DNA from: Hippopus hippopus
Lineage: Eukaryota > Mollusca > Bivalvia > Cardiida > Cardiidae
Reading direction: 5' to 3'
Length of the DNA: 64,000 nt
NCBI GenBank assembly: GCA_946811185.2
Contig: OX328099.1
Location: 68,142,714-68,206,713 of the forward strand
Part shown: positions 22,901 to 35,079 of the stretch, piece after piece
How positions within the stretch are numbered: the stretch's first letter is position 1
Layout: every line of letters starts with the position of its first letter
Position numbers and translations under genes: made by a program
The notes under the pieces: generated by a model
The model's database searches: none
What the model saw: only the letters and a program-made list of their open reading frames with translations
Told to the model about the DNA's origin: nothing

Positions 22901-24611
22901 TCTGTACGGGCATGTAGATGGTTAATTAAATCGAATGTAGTTTTGAAAATCGAACAGAATTTCATGCTAGCAGCAGATTCGGTAAAATTTCTATTTGGGC
23001 ATGTTGATGGATTTTTTATTCGAATTTAGATCTTTTAATTTCAAACTGATTTTCATGCTAGCAGCAGAATCTCAAAAATTTCTGTATGGTTATATAGATA
23101 GAGTTTGAAATCCAAGGTAGACTTTAATATCGAACTAAATTTCATGGTAGCAGCAGGTTTGCTAAAGGTTCTGTTCTTGCACAAAGACTGTGTATAAAAC
23201 TGAATGTAGATTTGAATATCGAACTAAATTTCATGCTAGCAGCAGGTTTGCTAAAATTGTTTTACTAGCAATAGATGACGCATGAAATCGAATGAAGATA
23301 TGAATGTCGAACTGAATTTCATGCTAGCAGCAGATTCGCTAAAATTTCTGTACGGGCATAAAGGCTGTGTATGAAATCGAATGTAGCTTTGAATGTCGAA
23401 CTGAATTTCATGCTAGCAGCAGAATCGCTAAAAGTTCTGTAGGGGCATATAGACGATGTATGAAATCGAATGTAGATATAAATATTGAGCTGAATTTCAT
23501 GCTAGCAAGAAAATTTGCCAAATTTCTATAGGGGCATAAAGATGATGTATGAAATCGAGTGTAGATATGAATATTGAACTTAATTTCATGCTAGCAGCAG
23601 ATTCGCTAAAATTTCTGTACGGGCATGAAGATGATGCATAAAATCGAATGTAGATTTGAACTTCGGACTGAATTTCATGCAGGCAGCAGATATGTAAAAA
23701 CTTCTCTATGGGCAAGCAGACGATTTCTTTAATCGAATGTAGATTTGAAAATCGAACTGAATTTCATGCTAGCAGCAGATTCGGTAAAATTTCTATTTGG
23801 GGCATGTTGATGGATTTCTGATTCGAATTTAGATTTTTTAATTTCAAACTGATTTTCATGCTAGCAGCAGAATCTCAAAAATTTCTGTATGGTTATATAG
23901 ATAGAGTGTGAAATTCAAGATAGACTTTAATATCGAACTAAATTTCATGCTAGCAGCAGATTTGCTAAAGGTTCTGTTCTTGCATAAAGACTGTGTATAA
24001 AACTGAATGTAGATTTGAATATCGAACTAAATTTCATGCTGCAGCAGGTTTGCTAAAATTGTTTTACTAGCAATAGATGATGCATGAAATCGAATGAAGA
24101 TATGAATGTCGAACTGAATTTCATGCTAACAGCAGATTCACTAAAATTTCTGTATGGGCATAAAAGCTGTGTATGAAATCGAATGTAGCTTTGAATGTCG
24201 AACTGAATTTCATGCTAGCAGCAGAATCGCTAAAAGTTCTGCAGGGGCATAAAGACGATGTATGAAATTGAATGTAGATATGAATATCGAAAAGAATTTC
24301 ATGCTAGCAGCAAATTTGCAAAATTTCTATAGGGGCATAAAGATGATTTATGAAATCGAGTGTAGATATGAATATTGCTAGGAGCAGATTCGCTAAAATT
24401 TCTGTACAGGCGTGAAGTTGATGCATAAAATCGAATGTAGATTTGAATTTCCAACTGAATTTCATGCTAGCAGCAGATATGTAAAAACTTCTGTACGGGC
24501 ATGTAGATGATTTATTTAATCGAATATAGATTTGAAAATCGAACTGAATTTCATGCCGGCAGCAGTTTAGCAAAATTTCTGTAGGGGCATGAAGATGATG
24601 TATGAAATCGA
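16958..24611 (+). repeat. Left arm: tandem array of an about 89-bp repeat
   Basis: Roughly 85 units. A typical unit reads ATGAAATCGAATGTAGATAT, GAATATCGAACTGAATTTCA, TGCTAGCAGCAGATTCGCTA, AAATTTCTGTACGGGCATAA and about nine further bases. Unit variants differ mainly in the last third (ACGGGCATGAAGATGATG, TACTAGCAATAGATGATG, TATTTGGGCATGTTGATGG). The array starts with unique terminal sequence shared with the far end of the right arm. It stops abruptly in ATGAAATCGATCCAG, inside a family B MITE remnant. Confidence 0.95.
19595..22964 (+). repeat. Higher-order duplication within the left arm (two 1.68-kb units)
   Basis: The segment 19595-21279 recurs at 21280-22964 with an offset of about 1684-1685 bp, which is 19 basic units. 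Diagnostic variants, such as the TATTTGGGCATGTTGATGG unit and the GCAAGAGAATTTGCC unit, recur in the same order. A partial third round continues to about 23.75 kb. Confidence 0.85.
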
Positions 24612-24735
24612 TCCAGATCCAGTCAGTTGTTAGACAAGATTGATTTTTATAGGTCCATAATTATATGATAACTTGCTTGGTATTATGCATCACAGAAATG
24701 CATCAAGCCTCCTTGTGCCAGAACTCAGCTGCATT
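24612..24735 (+). mobile_element. Truncated family B MITE at the arm-loop junction
   Basis: Only the hairpin-distal part remains: CAGTCAGTTGTTAGACAAGA, the ATAATTATATGATAACTTGC stretch, and a decayed terminus after AAATGCATCAAGCC. The missing half coincides with the end of the left array. Confidence 0.7.
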
Positions 24736-24970
24736 ATATTGATTCTATGTCGCGAGGAAGAAGCATGATATCATATCCTTCAGTGTTTTATCCATTTATA
24801 CAGTACATACTTTTACTTTTGGTTGAATGGAGTTTGATAAAAAGATTTAATCAATTAAAATACTTCATATACATGTATGGTCCGAAAAAAGTAATTTTTC
24901 GGGCTAATTGTTTTGTACTTGCAGGAAGATCTTCAAATATTGGTCCGGAACCAATACCGTTACTATAATT

Positions 24971-25193
24971 GGCCTGCAACACGCGAAAAGAGGCACTCGG
25001 ACATTTGCATAGTGTTGTTTCGGATCAGCCTGCGCACTCCGCTTTTATGTGATTTTCTGTTTTGCGTAAGTCTACTGTTGGACAAAATCTAGTTTAGTCG
25101 TAAAGTGCCGTCTCGGATTAGCCTGCGGGGACTGGTGATCCGAGACGACACTTTACGCAAATGTCCGAATGCCCCTTTTCGCGTGTTGCAGCC
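24971..25193. mobile_element. Family D MITE
   Basis: A 223-bp element with terminal inverted repeats CTGCAACACGCGAAAAG and CTTTTCGCGTGTTGCAG. Inner blocks CGGACATTTGC, TCGGATCAGCCTGCGC and TTTACGCAAATGTCCG also pair. The second copy is at 58697-58953. Confidence 0.85.
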
Positions 25194-25609
25194 ATATTGT
25201 TCTCTAAATAACAGAGATGTTGCTTAACCCTTATCCTGTTAAATAAGTGAAATGAAAACTACCAATTTACACGTGTGTTTGTGTGTTAGTGTGACAAACT
25301 TTGCATTTGTACTTAACTGACTAGCTGTCTGTAATGCCTTTCTTACATTTTTTTGCAATAATAAGTCTGCCACGACATTCCACACCCATTTATGTTTTCA
25401 TTGCAAGTTTTAAATAAATCTTTGATTACCTTGTGGTTATTTATAAATGACCCTTGACTCTTTCAATCGTTCTGTACACGTTTCACTGGAGCACGTAATT
25501 ATTATCCATTTCTGCCACATGCCTTCAATATATTTTATGAAAAAGTCAAATTCATCCCCAAATAGATCGATTCTGGTCGACATGCTTACATTCGTAGTCG
25601 ACAACCATT

Positions 25610-28186
25610 TCATTTTAGCCTCCGAAAACTGTGTTGGAATACACGCAGAAGTGCATTACATACTGGTGTACTGGTGTATTCTCGTAGTAGTTTTCCGAAT
25701 GTTTCGTTTTCAGGGTATTTCAAATGCAATACTGTGAGGCAGTTGTTGATAGTACAAGTATTGGACATATTACAGTCCTTCATTACACCTCCCCATTTCA
25801 TAACGGCTGGAAAATTCAATTCTGTGTTCACTGATGGTATACCCTTTAGTCTGGCTGGTCCTTTGTGGTACTTTTTTGCCTTTTAGGTTTCCAACAAACC
25901 TCTTCTTTAGTTTCTATTTTCAAGGATTCATCTTTCTCGACTTTGCTCCTTCTTTTAGTACCTTTTCTTGCTAAGGGATAATCATGCTCTAGTAGCCTGC
26001 AAGTTGCTGCTTTTCTCAGAGCAATAACAAATTTTGATGGTCTTTCATGTAAACTTAGTCCTATGTCATTTTTTATTATTCTAAACCAGTCTTCAACCGG
26101 TGAGTTGGTGTCCTGGGTAAATATCTCATTTCTTTCATTGATTTAAACATCAATCCGGTCCACAAGGGCAATAGGTACATAAACTTGTTCAAACAAGTGA
26201 TAACTTCAGGACAATGATAGTCATTCGCTTGCTGTTTATCCGAGCTATTGGTGTTTACATGGCTTGTGCATTCGGCCGAAATTCGTTAAAAAAATCTGTG
26301 TTAAAGGTGAGTAGACATTTATGGTTTTATTTTACTTTATCAGTTTTAAGATCTACAGAATATGTGTTGACTGGTGTATTGTTTTCGATTTCTGTTCTTC
26401 TTAAACGTTCCTGAAGTATTTCCAAAGCACAATTTACTTCATCGTTCGTTCTCCTACTCATAAATATGATGCAGAGATCTCTGAATACATCTTCTGCCTC
26501 ACTCGACGTCATGGTGTTTTGAAGAGCAGCAAATGCACTGTAGGTCGAACTTCTTAGTGATTTTATACTTTTGGAAATTTTTGATAAACTTTGTGAGCAT
26601 ATGAGCTACACAGATTTGATGAACATTGAAATGATCAGTTTTACTGCACTCGGTTAGAATCTCATAACACTTTGTCAAATACGTCTTGACAGAAAGGCCG
26701 TTGAACTCTTTTAGGGAAGCCTGAATAATAGCATAGCTAAAATCAGTTTCTACCTTAGAAACCTGAACCGAGCTACCAATCTTACTCAAAGCCCAAATAA
26801 TTTTAGAAAGAAACAGCTGAATCCGTGGTCTTGTGTGTTCTGTCGTGATCATGTCCTCTCCTGATACTGGTGGCAAATTCTGGTCTGGCTTTATCACCAC
26901 AGAATATAGATAGGGTCTCTTCTGGCCTAGAATATTTGAAATGACGGAAGCTGTTGCGTTTGCATACAACTGTCGATTTCCTGATAACGATAGAAATTTG
27001 ACTTTTTTGATCTGCTTATCAGAAAACATTATGATCGTGAATGGATTCAGTCCTAAATTGCGTATGTAACGATTATTATCTGACTCATAGCTTTCCTTCA
27101 GCAATAATTATTGCAGTTCTGCCATCACATTACTGTGTATTTGCTCTTTTTTCATTTGCTCGGAAATTATCTTTCTCAGTGTCGAGGGGGTTGGTACTTT
27201 GGTATAATTTCCTAAATTCAGCTTGCCTTGATTTGCTTCTGAGAGTTTATTGTAATACGTAAAGGGTCCTGATGTAGACGATATTTCAGATGCAATATCT
27301 TGCCTTCTTCTGTCGGTAATGTGCCTTCTGTTTAATTCGTCTGCAGAATGCTTTATTGTGCCAGTTACTGTTATGTTGACCGATATTTCCTGTTGATCGG
27401 CGTTTGGCTCTGTTGTGATTGTATGTATATATGTGCAACGGCACTCCTCTCCCTTACCGACTGCCTTAGCAAATAAGAAAGGTGCCTTAACTTTTCCACT
27501 TTCTGCTGCTTTATGTGATGATATTTGTAAACTAAGACACACCCTGGTGAGACAGCAAAATAATGTCCAGTTTTGACGTAACCTTCGAACTTTGGATTTT
27601 TTGGAACCGTATATCTCGTTTCTGGTTTGATTTCTTCCCATTCCTTTTTAGTGATGACAAATGAAAAATTGCTAGGAATTTCAATGATTTGCTTTGGATT
27701 CTGCCTCGTTTCTTTTCCAAGATCCATTTTCTTATTGTCATTTAGACTATTGCATGTCGCAATGAGCGTTTCGGTTCTCAATTCATCCTGATTTTTCCTT
27801 ACTGTACTGGTCGATTAAACACTAGATTCCCTATCCTCGTTTGAACCATAACGCTCGAAAGAATGTCTTTCGCCATTTTGGACAATCTCTTGTTCCATAT
27901 TTTGGTCTGTTTCACAAAAGTAAATTAAGTCCTGCCCTAGGTCAGGTTGATCTCTCATATTACGTACCCCTCTAAGTTCAAGCTCACAAGGTAAAGTAGA
28001 CAGTTGTCCTTGATTAATCCTAGTGTTAGAATTCTGCGCGACTTCAGATGTACTTTCATAGTTGAAATTGACTGTTTGAACTATAGTCTTTTCCTCTTTT
28101 GACGCTTTTCGTTTCATTAGAACCATTTTTCGTAGCGTTTCAAGCTCTGTCTTGTGATGTTTCAGATTTTTCCCTTTGATCCTCAA
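25610..28186 (-). pseudogene. Decayed Mutator/NOF-like transposase in the foldback loop
   Basis: Reading the minus strand from 28186, coding-like blocks continue through several frames. These are a polar N-terminal block (28186-27815), a block with KPETRYTVPKNPKFEGYVK (27781-27545), and one with KGEECRCTYIHTI and FTYYNKLSEANQGKLNLGNY (27560-27108). Then come a core with NPFTIIMFSDKQIK, TDFSYAIIQASLKEFN and HQICVAHML (27104-26499) and a helical block (26512-26327). The last blocks hold NSPVEDWFRIIKND (about 26115) and finally 25831-25610. Order and motifs resemble metazoan MULE-type transposases as I remember them. The place where an LFLDATG-type motif is expected reads LYANATAS, so a probable catalytic Asp is lost. 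Frame changes occur near 27550, 27106, 26505 and 26150. It is a relic, and some breaks could be introns or assembly errors. Confidence 0.6.
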
Positions 28187-29239
28187 AACCGTTTTCTACA
28201 ACAAAATGGGAACAATACTGTGTCTTTCTATCACTGAAAATATTTTCTTGAAAAATCATGTACTGAAAATTAATGAAAACATGAAATAGAATATTAAATA
28301 GACAACGATGGTCCTAAAACATCAGCTTGGTTAGCCCTTTAATTGTCTGTTACATGCATTGAAAACTTCCAAATATGGAGTTCCAAAAAATTTTTAGTTG
28401 TTTTGCAATCGGTAATTCGTAAATTTTCCGACACGCGTATATATCTGCGTGTACAGTATATAAACGCTCACTGCTATCACAATTATTGTTAGTTTTAGAA
28501 TTTGTGTGGATAATAATTGTCATACTTTTTAATAAAAAGAAAAAAATACTGTGTAACATAGTCAAGGCTGATTGAACTAAAGTAAGATCATTCAGCTACG
28601 TCGAAAAAAAAAAAAAAAAACTTATTACTTAAAACCCAGAGACTAAATAAGGGTAAGTAAATGTTCTTTTTCACAACCATTGGACGTCATGCAAAAAATT
28701 ACAGCATATTTTTGTTATTCTTCATATGCTGAGTGTGTCATGTGAACATACATTACCTTTACTCTTGTAGACTAATTAAGTACAAGTAGTAGTAGTAGTA
28801 GTCGAATTCTGTAGTCATCCATCGGTAATACATTCACCCGTTTCCATTTCTAAAAAACTTTATACTATTTGCATAAGGTTGCCTGCTTAAAAATAGCTGC
28901 AAAGACAAAGGCTTAAAGCAGATAAGTATTTCTTAACTAACTTTCACTTTACATGAGAAGTATATACATGAAATTGGATTTGATTTGGCCGTGCGGTTTC
29001 TTATGAAAAATCCAAACTGGGTCTTAATTTCTACTCATGTGAGCTAAAAAACTCTATCTGTCATAAATCTATACTTATATTCGACTCAGGTTTGCTTTTA
29101 GAGGTTAGAATCTTTCTGACAGTAATAACAGATAAGAACTTACCATCACGATGACACTTTTCTATACAAATTGACTCGTCTTCTAGAATTTAGAAGCCAT
29201 GAATTACAGGGCACTGTTTTCACAACTTGCTGCTTGTTT
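28187..29239. other. Non-coding right part of the foldback loop
   Basis: No gene was seen. The sequence is AT-rich, with the end of a family F copy (ATTCAGCTACGTCGAAAA, about 28590) running into poly-A and a short AGT microsatellite (28786-28803). Degenerate arm repeats begin near 29240. Confidence 0.5.
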
Positions 29240-31557
29240 TTGCCGATCTGCTACTGACATGAGATTTAAATCGACGATGAAATCTTCATTCGACTTCATA
29301 AACAATTTACATGCTCAAATCGAAAGTTTCACGAATCAGTTGCCGACATGAAACGAGTAGAATATAGAATAATCTATATTCGATTGCATACACCATCTGT
29401 ATGCCCGCGTTGAAATTTTTGTGTATCATATTGCAGCATGAAATTCATTTTGAAATTCAAATCGTTATTCGATTTTATACGTCATTTACATGTATATATG
29501 CAAAGACAATGTTGTTCTGCTCGCATGAAACTCGTGTCAATATTAGATTTTACACACTTTATACATGTACATTCATTTATTGATCTCCATTATTATCATT
29601 TTTATTGTTTTTCCGCCAAATTGGTGAACATTTATTTTAACAACAAAAATAGAATATATATAACAGAAGAGAAGGAAAAAGAAATCAAGAATAAGAAGTA
29701 TACAGCAAAAATGGTAAGAAAGAGAGCCATTGTACAACTAAATTACAACCTGAAAAAGGCACTTGCAAAAAATATGAAAATCAAGTTTTGGAACTTTGCA
29801 ACGAAAACGAAATGCAAGGTCAAAAATGGACCAAACAAAAATAAGGAACAAAAGAATAAGGAAATGAGTGGACAAAAGAAACAGACGTCTAGAATATATT
29901 CATTAAGTGAGCAAGTGAATATATATCTATAAAATAAATAATCACTCAATCACTCGATCAATCATTACCAAAAGAAGTGCTCTAGTTAGCGTCCCCTTAA
30001 AAGATAATATATATACTGCGAAATTCCATATAAGACAGGCTAATATGTTCATAAATTAATGTTGGTTTTTGCCGATGTGCTGCTGACATTAGATTCAAAT
30101 CGATAGTGAAATCTTTATTCGATTTCATAAACTGTTTACATGCTCAAATTGAAAGTTTCACTGATCAGTTGCCGACATAAAACTCGTATCAGTTATTAAT
30201 TCTATATTTGATTTCATAGACCATTTATATATATGTCCGCAGAGAAATTATTCCGAACCATATATAAGTATGACATTCAAATCATTATTCGGTGTCATAC
30301 ACCATCTATATACACCTTGCCTATACCCATATGGAAATTTCGCGAATCCGTTGTTGGCATGAAATTAATATCGATATTCAATATTCAAATAGATGTGGAA
30401 TTTCTTATAAGAATTATATGTACAGATATTTTTTCTGTAATGAATGTACTGCCGTCATGAAATCATACCAATATTTAAATACCAATGTTGGTATTTTTGC
30501 GAATCGGCTGCAAGCATGAAATTCAGCTCGATATTCCAAATGATGTTTAATTCCAAGTACCATTGATATATCCATATGGAAATTTTTGCAAATCTGCTGC
30601 AAGCATGAAATTCAGTTCGATATCTAAACCTACTCTTCATTTAAAACGCCATTTTCATGCCCAAATCAACATTCGATTTAATTCATCATCTACATGCCCA
30701 TATTGATTTTTATTTTTGCGATTCTGCTGCAAACAGGAAATTCAGTATTCAAACCTAAATTTGATTGTATAAACCATCAATATGTCCATATAGATTTTTT
30801 TTCCGAATCTGCTGCTAGCATAAACTTCACTTCGACATTCAAATCTACATTCGATTTCACACATCGTCTAAATGCCTGAAAAACGACCAAAGAGCGAATC
30901 TGCTGCTAAAACGAAATTTATGCTAGAGTGAAATGACATGCTCATGTAGATATTTTAGTGAATTTGCTGCTTGCATGAAAAACATTTCAAAATTCAAATC
31001 TGCATTCGATTTGATACACCATATTATATACCAATATAAAAGTTTTAATAAATGTGCTGCTTGCATGAAATTCATTTCGATATTCAAATTTGAATTCGAT
31101 TTCATACACAATGTACATACCCATGGAGAAATTTCGATGAATCTGCTGCTAGCATGAAATTCAGTCTGAATTTTGTTTATACATTCCATTTCATATACCA
31201 TCTTCTTGTCAATTGAAAAACCTTGGTAAACTGCTGAAAGCATGACATTCAGTTTGATTTGGTGTCAAACACAATCGATTTGTCTTTACAGATTTTTTTC
31301 TGATCTGCTGATAATTCAGCTTGATGTGAAATCCACATTCTTTATCAAATAACATATGTACATGCCCGTAGAGAACTTTTTGCAAATCTGCTGCTAGCAT
31401 GAAATTCATTTTGATAGTAAAAATGATTTTGATCCCATGCATTATTGATATTTCTGTATAGATTTTTTTTGAGAAACTGCTACTAGCATGAAATTTGGTT
31501 CAATATGCAAATCTACATTCCATTTCAAACACAATCTTCATGCCCATATTTATCGAG
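29240..31557 (-). repeat. Right arm, inner part: degenerate inverted 89-bp array
   Basis: Units read in inverse orientation to the left arm (GCTGCTAGCATGAAATTCA, ATCTACATTCGATTTCATAC). They are much more diverged and partly spaced out by unrelated AT-rich DNA (29560-30050). The array stops at ATGCCCATA (31540s), where the pogo-like element enters. Confidence 0.85.
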
Positions 31558-34500
31558 GATTGACGTCTTTTCGATACCATAACCGCTAAACGCAGACAGG
31601 AAAGTACTGTTACTCTTGATAAACTTCAAATTATTCATTAATTTTCCTTTCATTCTGCTCTAAATCTATCGTCTAATCAACAAAAATTTCTTTCATACGG
31701 ATGAAAACATTCATAAACAACATGGAAAAGAACTATATGTACAGCGACAAGAATTTCCCGACCTTGACCTGTTTTCGAGACTTTTTCGTATCTTCTTGTT
31801 GGAGAGTTCTTATACAGTCTTGACCAAAAGTATTGGCACCAAATGAGTTGTGAAGGTGTAAACAAAGGACAGGACATATGTTCACAGTAAGTGATTAAGT
31901 TTAACACTCAGAATTTTAGACTTGCCCATATTAACAGTATATTTTTAAAACCACATCATTTATGTAAACCAAATTGAAAACTATGTCCAATAAAAGATAG
32001 AAAACATTAATGGAAAAGGGTCATGTTTTTCAATGTTTACTCTTCTGTGCACATGCTTTTTTCACTGTCAACGTGACATGGGCACACAAACTCAGAATGG
32101 CGTCGTACAACGGTTTGATTGCAACAAAACTTCAAGTGAGTCCAATGATTGCAGCCGGGATAGTCACACTTAGCCCATTTGGTTATAACAAGTGACACAC
32201 AGTTTTTTAATTCCTCTGGTTCCCAACGTTTACAAAAGCAGCATTTTTCCTCTTCGTTTATTTCCTCATCGGATGAATCTGATGATTGGACAGACGCTAC
32301 AGTGACACCAGAGATCCCAGGCTGTTCACTATCCATGTGCTGTTTCTTTGAGCTTACTTTTGATGTATTTGTTGAACCATTTCTCTTTTTGGCAGATTTT
32401 CCCTTTGTTTCAGAAGCTTTCTTCATGGATTGACCAACGTGTTCTCGAATTTCTTTTTCTTTTTCAGACGAAGTAATTAAAGTTCCGGATACAATTTTGC
32501 TTATGTTGTTTTTCTGTGTTTTCTGTTCAAATGTCTGTTTATCTCTGATAACCTTTTCAACTGTTATGAAGTAATTTTCTTTATCAACACCTGATGCTCT
32601 GTGCTGACATTCGTCTAATGCTTCACAAGATGTTTCATTTTCTGTTTCAGAGGGGGATTCTGGTGGAATATATGCCTTTGATGGTGCCAACTGAGAATCT
32701 AGGATCTGTTCTGGCTTGTACGGGTATATTCCAGTCCTTTTGAAGGAATACCTCAGGTTAGATGAAGACAATGCAGCTGTGTAAGCTGTGCAGGCCAGAG
32801 AACATACATTATACCTGGTTATCTTTGATGAAGGGTTTGCCCTCAAAAATTTGTGACACTCAGAATTGTATATCCTCTGCAAAAGCCCAAAACAACCAAC
32901 ATCAAGGGGCTGTAACACATGACTCGTGTGAGCTGGTAACACAAAAAGGCGAATGTTATGTTCTCTGGCCCAATCATGTACTGGTAATGTTACGTGGGAT
33001 TTATGGCCATCAAAAATCAGTATCACAGGCTGCCTTTCATTTTCTCTTTGTATGTACTTAATAAAGTGCGAGTCAAGATACTCTAGGAATACTGATGAAA
33101 TGGACCACCCGGAGTCTGAAACTGTCCCCTGAACACCAGGGCTTGCTCCATCTAGTAGTTCAGAGCGCATACGTTGGCCTTTAAAGACAAAGAAAGGGGG
33201 TATTTGTGTCCCAATGGCATTTCCACATCCTATAATTGTTGTGGTGCAAGATCTATCAGATGTAATAGCGGGTACTGATTTATTGCCCATACAATGTAAG
33301 GTGGATTGTGCTCTGTCTGAATTCCCTTTTCATCGACATTGTAGATACATTCTGGCTTTTGCATCAAATCATCAGTTTGAAGAGCAGTTTTTAGATTGGC
33401 AAAGTACTGAGTAATGTTTTTACTTGATGTGGCTTGTGCCCTGTATTTACTTAAAGCTCTAGGTTTCAATACTTTCATTTCAGGCCATCTGCATAGAAAG
33501 CCGCGGAACCAGCAGTCACTTAATTGGTGATCCATGTCACGTTTACACCAAGGGATACAGCATAGTTGGAAGCTTGGTCCACCACTTCAACACGAGAGTA
33601 ACCGTAACCCAGTTCTGCCATGGCTTTTAAATGGTTGACAAACAGGGCCTCTTCCTCCTGACTAAATAATGCCTGGGGCCCTGACGACATCGTCTCTGGA
33701 TCGACCCTTCCAGCCACTCTGTCCCGAAGTGTTGTCTGTGGTACACCATACTGTCGAGCTGCTCGCTTCACTGGCATATTCCTTTCACGTACAGCTTGGA
33801 AGGCATTAAACATGGCTGTTGGTGAATAGATTCTGTACCTTGACACAGATGGCAATAGATTTATCTGAAATTAAAGATTAATCTAATAATTAAAAAAGAA
33901 TCTTAGAAGCTGCTTTTGTTATTTTTTTCTGAGTATATTGGGAGGGGAATCGGGCGGGATACATACACTCTCTCTCAATAAACTATAATAACTAAATATT
34001 GTCTCCCCTTTGAAATAGTGGTCTGTTAAAACAGGTACATTAAAAATGATAGAGTGATAAAAAATTGTGTATGAACTTTTCACACACCCTGTACTACTAA
34101 AGTCAATATTACGTTTGGGACATTATTTTTTGTCACAAACATGATTTCAGAATAGTAAATCTTTTATCTATATTGCGGAAGAGTGATGAACTTTTGAAAC
34201 ACCCTGTACATCCCGGAAGTTTATAGTCATGTGACAGTCATGTGACTTCGTGATAGCAGACGAACGGGAACACCTCTGTACGTATTCTGATTGTCAAATT
34301 TTGTTTCAGCATGAATATTATCGAAGTTGCTATGCAACCCCCAAAAAATAATAGCAAAAATCGTCATTTTATGAAATAGTTACTAAAATTAACATTTACT
34401 CACTTGTTTTTGTCGCATTTTATTGGTTTTTCTGGATCAGCGATAAAAGTTGCTTTCCGTTGCTTCGAGTAAACAAACTGTGACGTCATTGTACATCCGG

Positions 34501-34565
34501 GTGTCGCAATAAAGGGAAAGAACTGTAGGTCTCGAAAATAGGTCAGTATCGAAAACGCGTCAATC
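31558..34565 (-). mobile_element. Pogo/Tigger-like DNA transposon nested in the right arm
   Basis: About 3.0 kb that interrupts the array. Its ends carry inverted repeats: GATTGACG then TTTTCGATAC on the left, and GTATCGAAAACGCGTCAATC on the right. Pogo elements duplicate TA. The right end is followed by TA, but on the left the expected TA is not obvious. Array sequence resumes beyond 34580 (AATCTGCTGCTAGCATG). The minus strand carries the transposase. Non-coding sequence at 33870-34545 has short inverted blocks such as CACACCCTGTAC and ACACCCTGTAC. Confidence 0.75.
32037..33855 (-). pseudogene. Pogo/Tigger-like transposase with C-terminal PHD-like zinc finger
   Basis: Three minus-strand blocks in order. 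Block 33855-33520: a psq-type helix-turn-helix (NMPVKRAARQYGVPQTTLRD) and the start of a CENP-B-type binding domain (FSQEEEALFVNHLKAM). Block 33535-33230: the rest of that domain (SDCWFRGFLCRWPEM) and the first catalytic Asp (CIYNVDEKG). Block 33290-32037: the remaining DDE core with D94 (LIFDGHKSHV) and D130 (HVLQPLDVG), a DD35D spacing typical of pogo. A charged linker follows, then a Cys/His-rich PHD-like finger (CCFCKRWEP...CDYPGCNHWTH...CPCH). The blocks are joined by single-base frame changes near 33525 and 33262, so the gene as read is broken. The catalytic triad itself is preserved. Confidence 0.8.
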
Positions 34566-34869
34566 TACAATATATAAATATTTTTCTTTTTATAAATCTG
34601 CTGCTAGCATGAGAATGTGTTCGATATTTAAATCTACATTCGATTTCATACACCATTTCCAAACCCATATGAAACTTTTGACAAATCTGCTGCTACAATG
34701 AATTTCATTCCAAAATTCAAATTTGCATTTGATTTCATACACCCTGTATATAACCATATGGAATTTTTGACGAATCTGCTGCTAGCATAGCACCCAGTTC
34801 GATATTCCAAACTGCATTCGGTTTCATACACCATTTGCATCCCTGCATAAATGTTTCGACGAATTTTAC

Positions 34870-35079
34870 GGTGAAGAGTGTGGGACTCGTGAACTGGAAG
34901 CTCGAGCCTTGCTGGATCCACTTTGCTTTTCGTACAAGTATCCTTGGACAAGACATTTTAGAGGCTTAGCATAGTACTGGTGAAACCCAGGACATACATG
35001 CTTATGTTAGCTGTCGCCCTGAGATGACTGAAATATTGTTGAGAGCGGCGAAAAACAACATAAAAATCAATCAATCAAA
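34870..35079 (+). mobile_element. SINE copy, mollusc type, in the right arm
   Basis: A degraded tRNA-like head (GAAGCTCGAGCCTTGCTGG) is followed by the recurrent body GTATCCTTGGACAAGACA and AGCTGTCGCCCTGAGATGAC, and a (TCAA)n tail. The same body occurs at 45563, 49008 and 56713. Confidence 0.8.

Noticed and set aside
17042..24573. Many 60-96-codon open frames along the left arm, such as those with MPVEKFLHICCLHEIQ-type starts
   Set aside because: They are the same repeat read over and over. The near-multiple-of-three unit keeps frames open by chance, and no frame is maintained across the array.
29438..29932. A 164-codon lysine-rich frame
   Set aside because: It starts in degenerate arm repeats and runs through AT-rich low-complexity DNA. 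The composition reflects A-rich sequence, not a protein family.
32179..33061. Plus-strand frames over the pogo transposase
   Set aside because: They are shadows of the minus-strand gene, which carries the recognised motifs.
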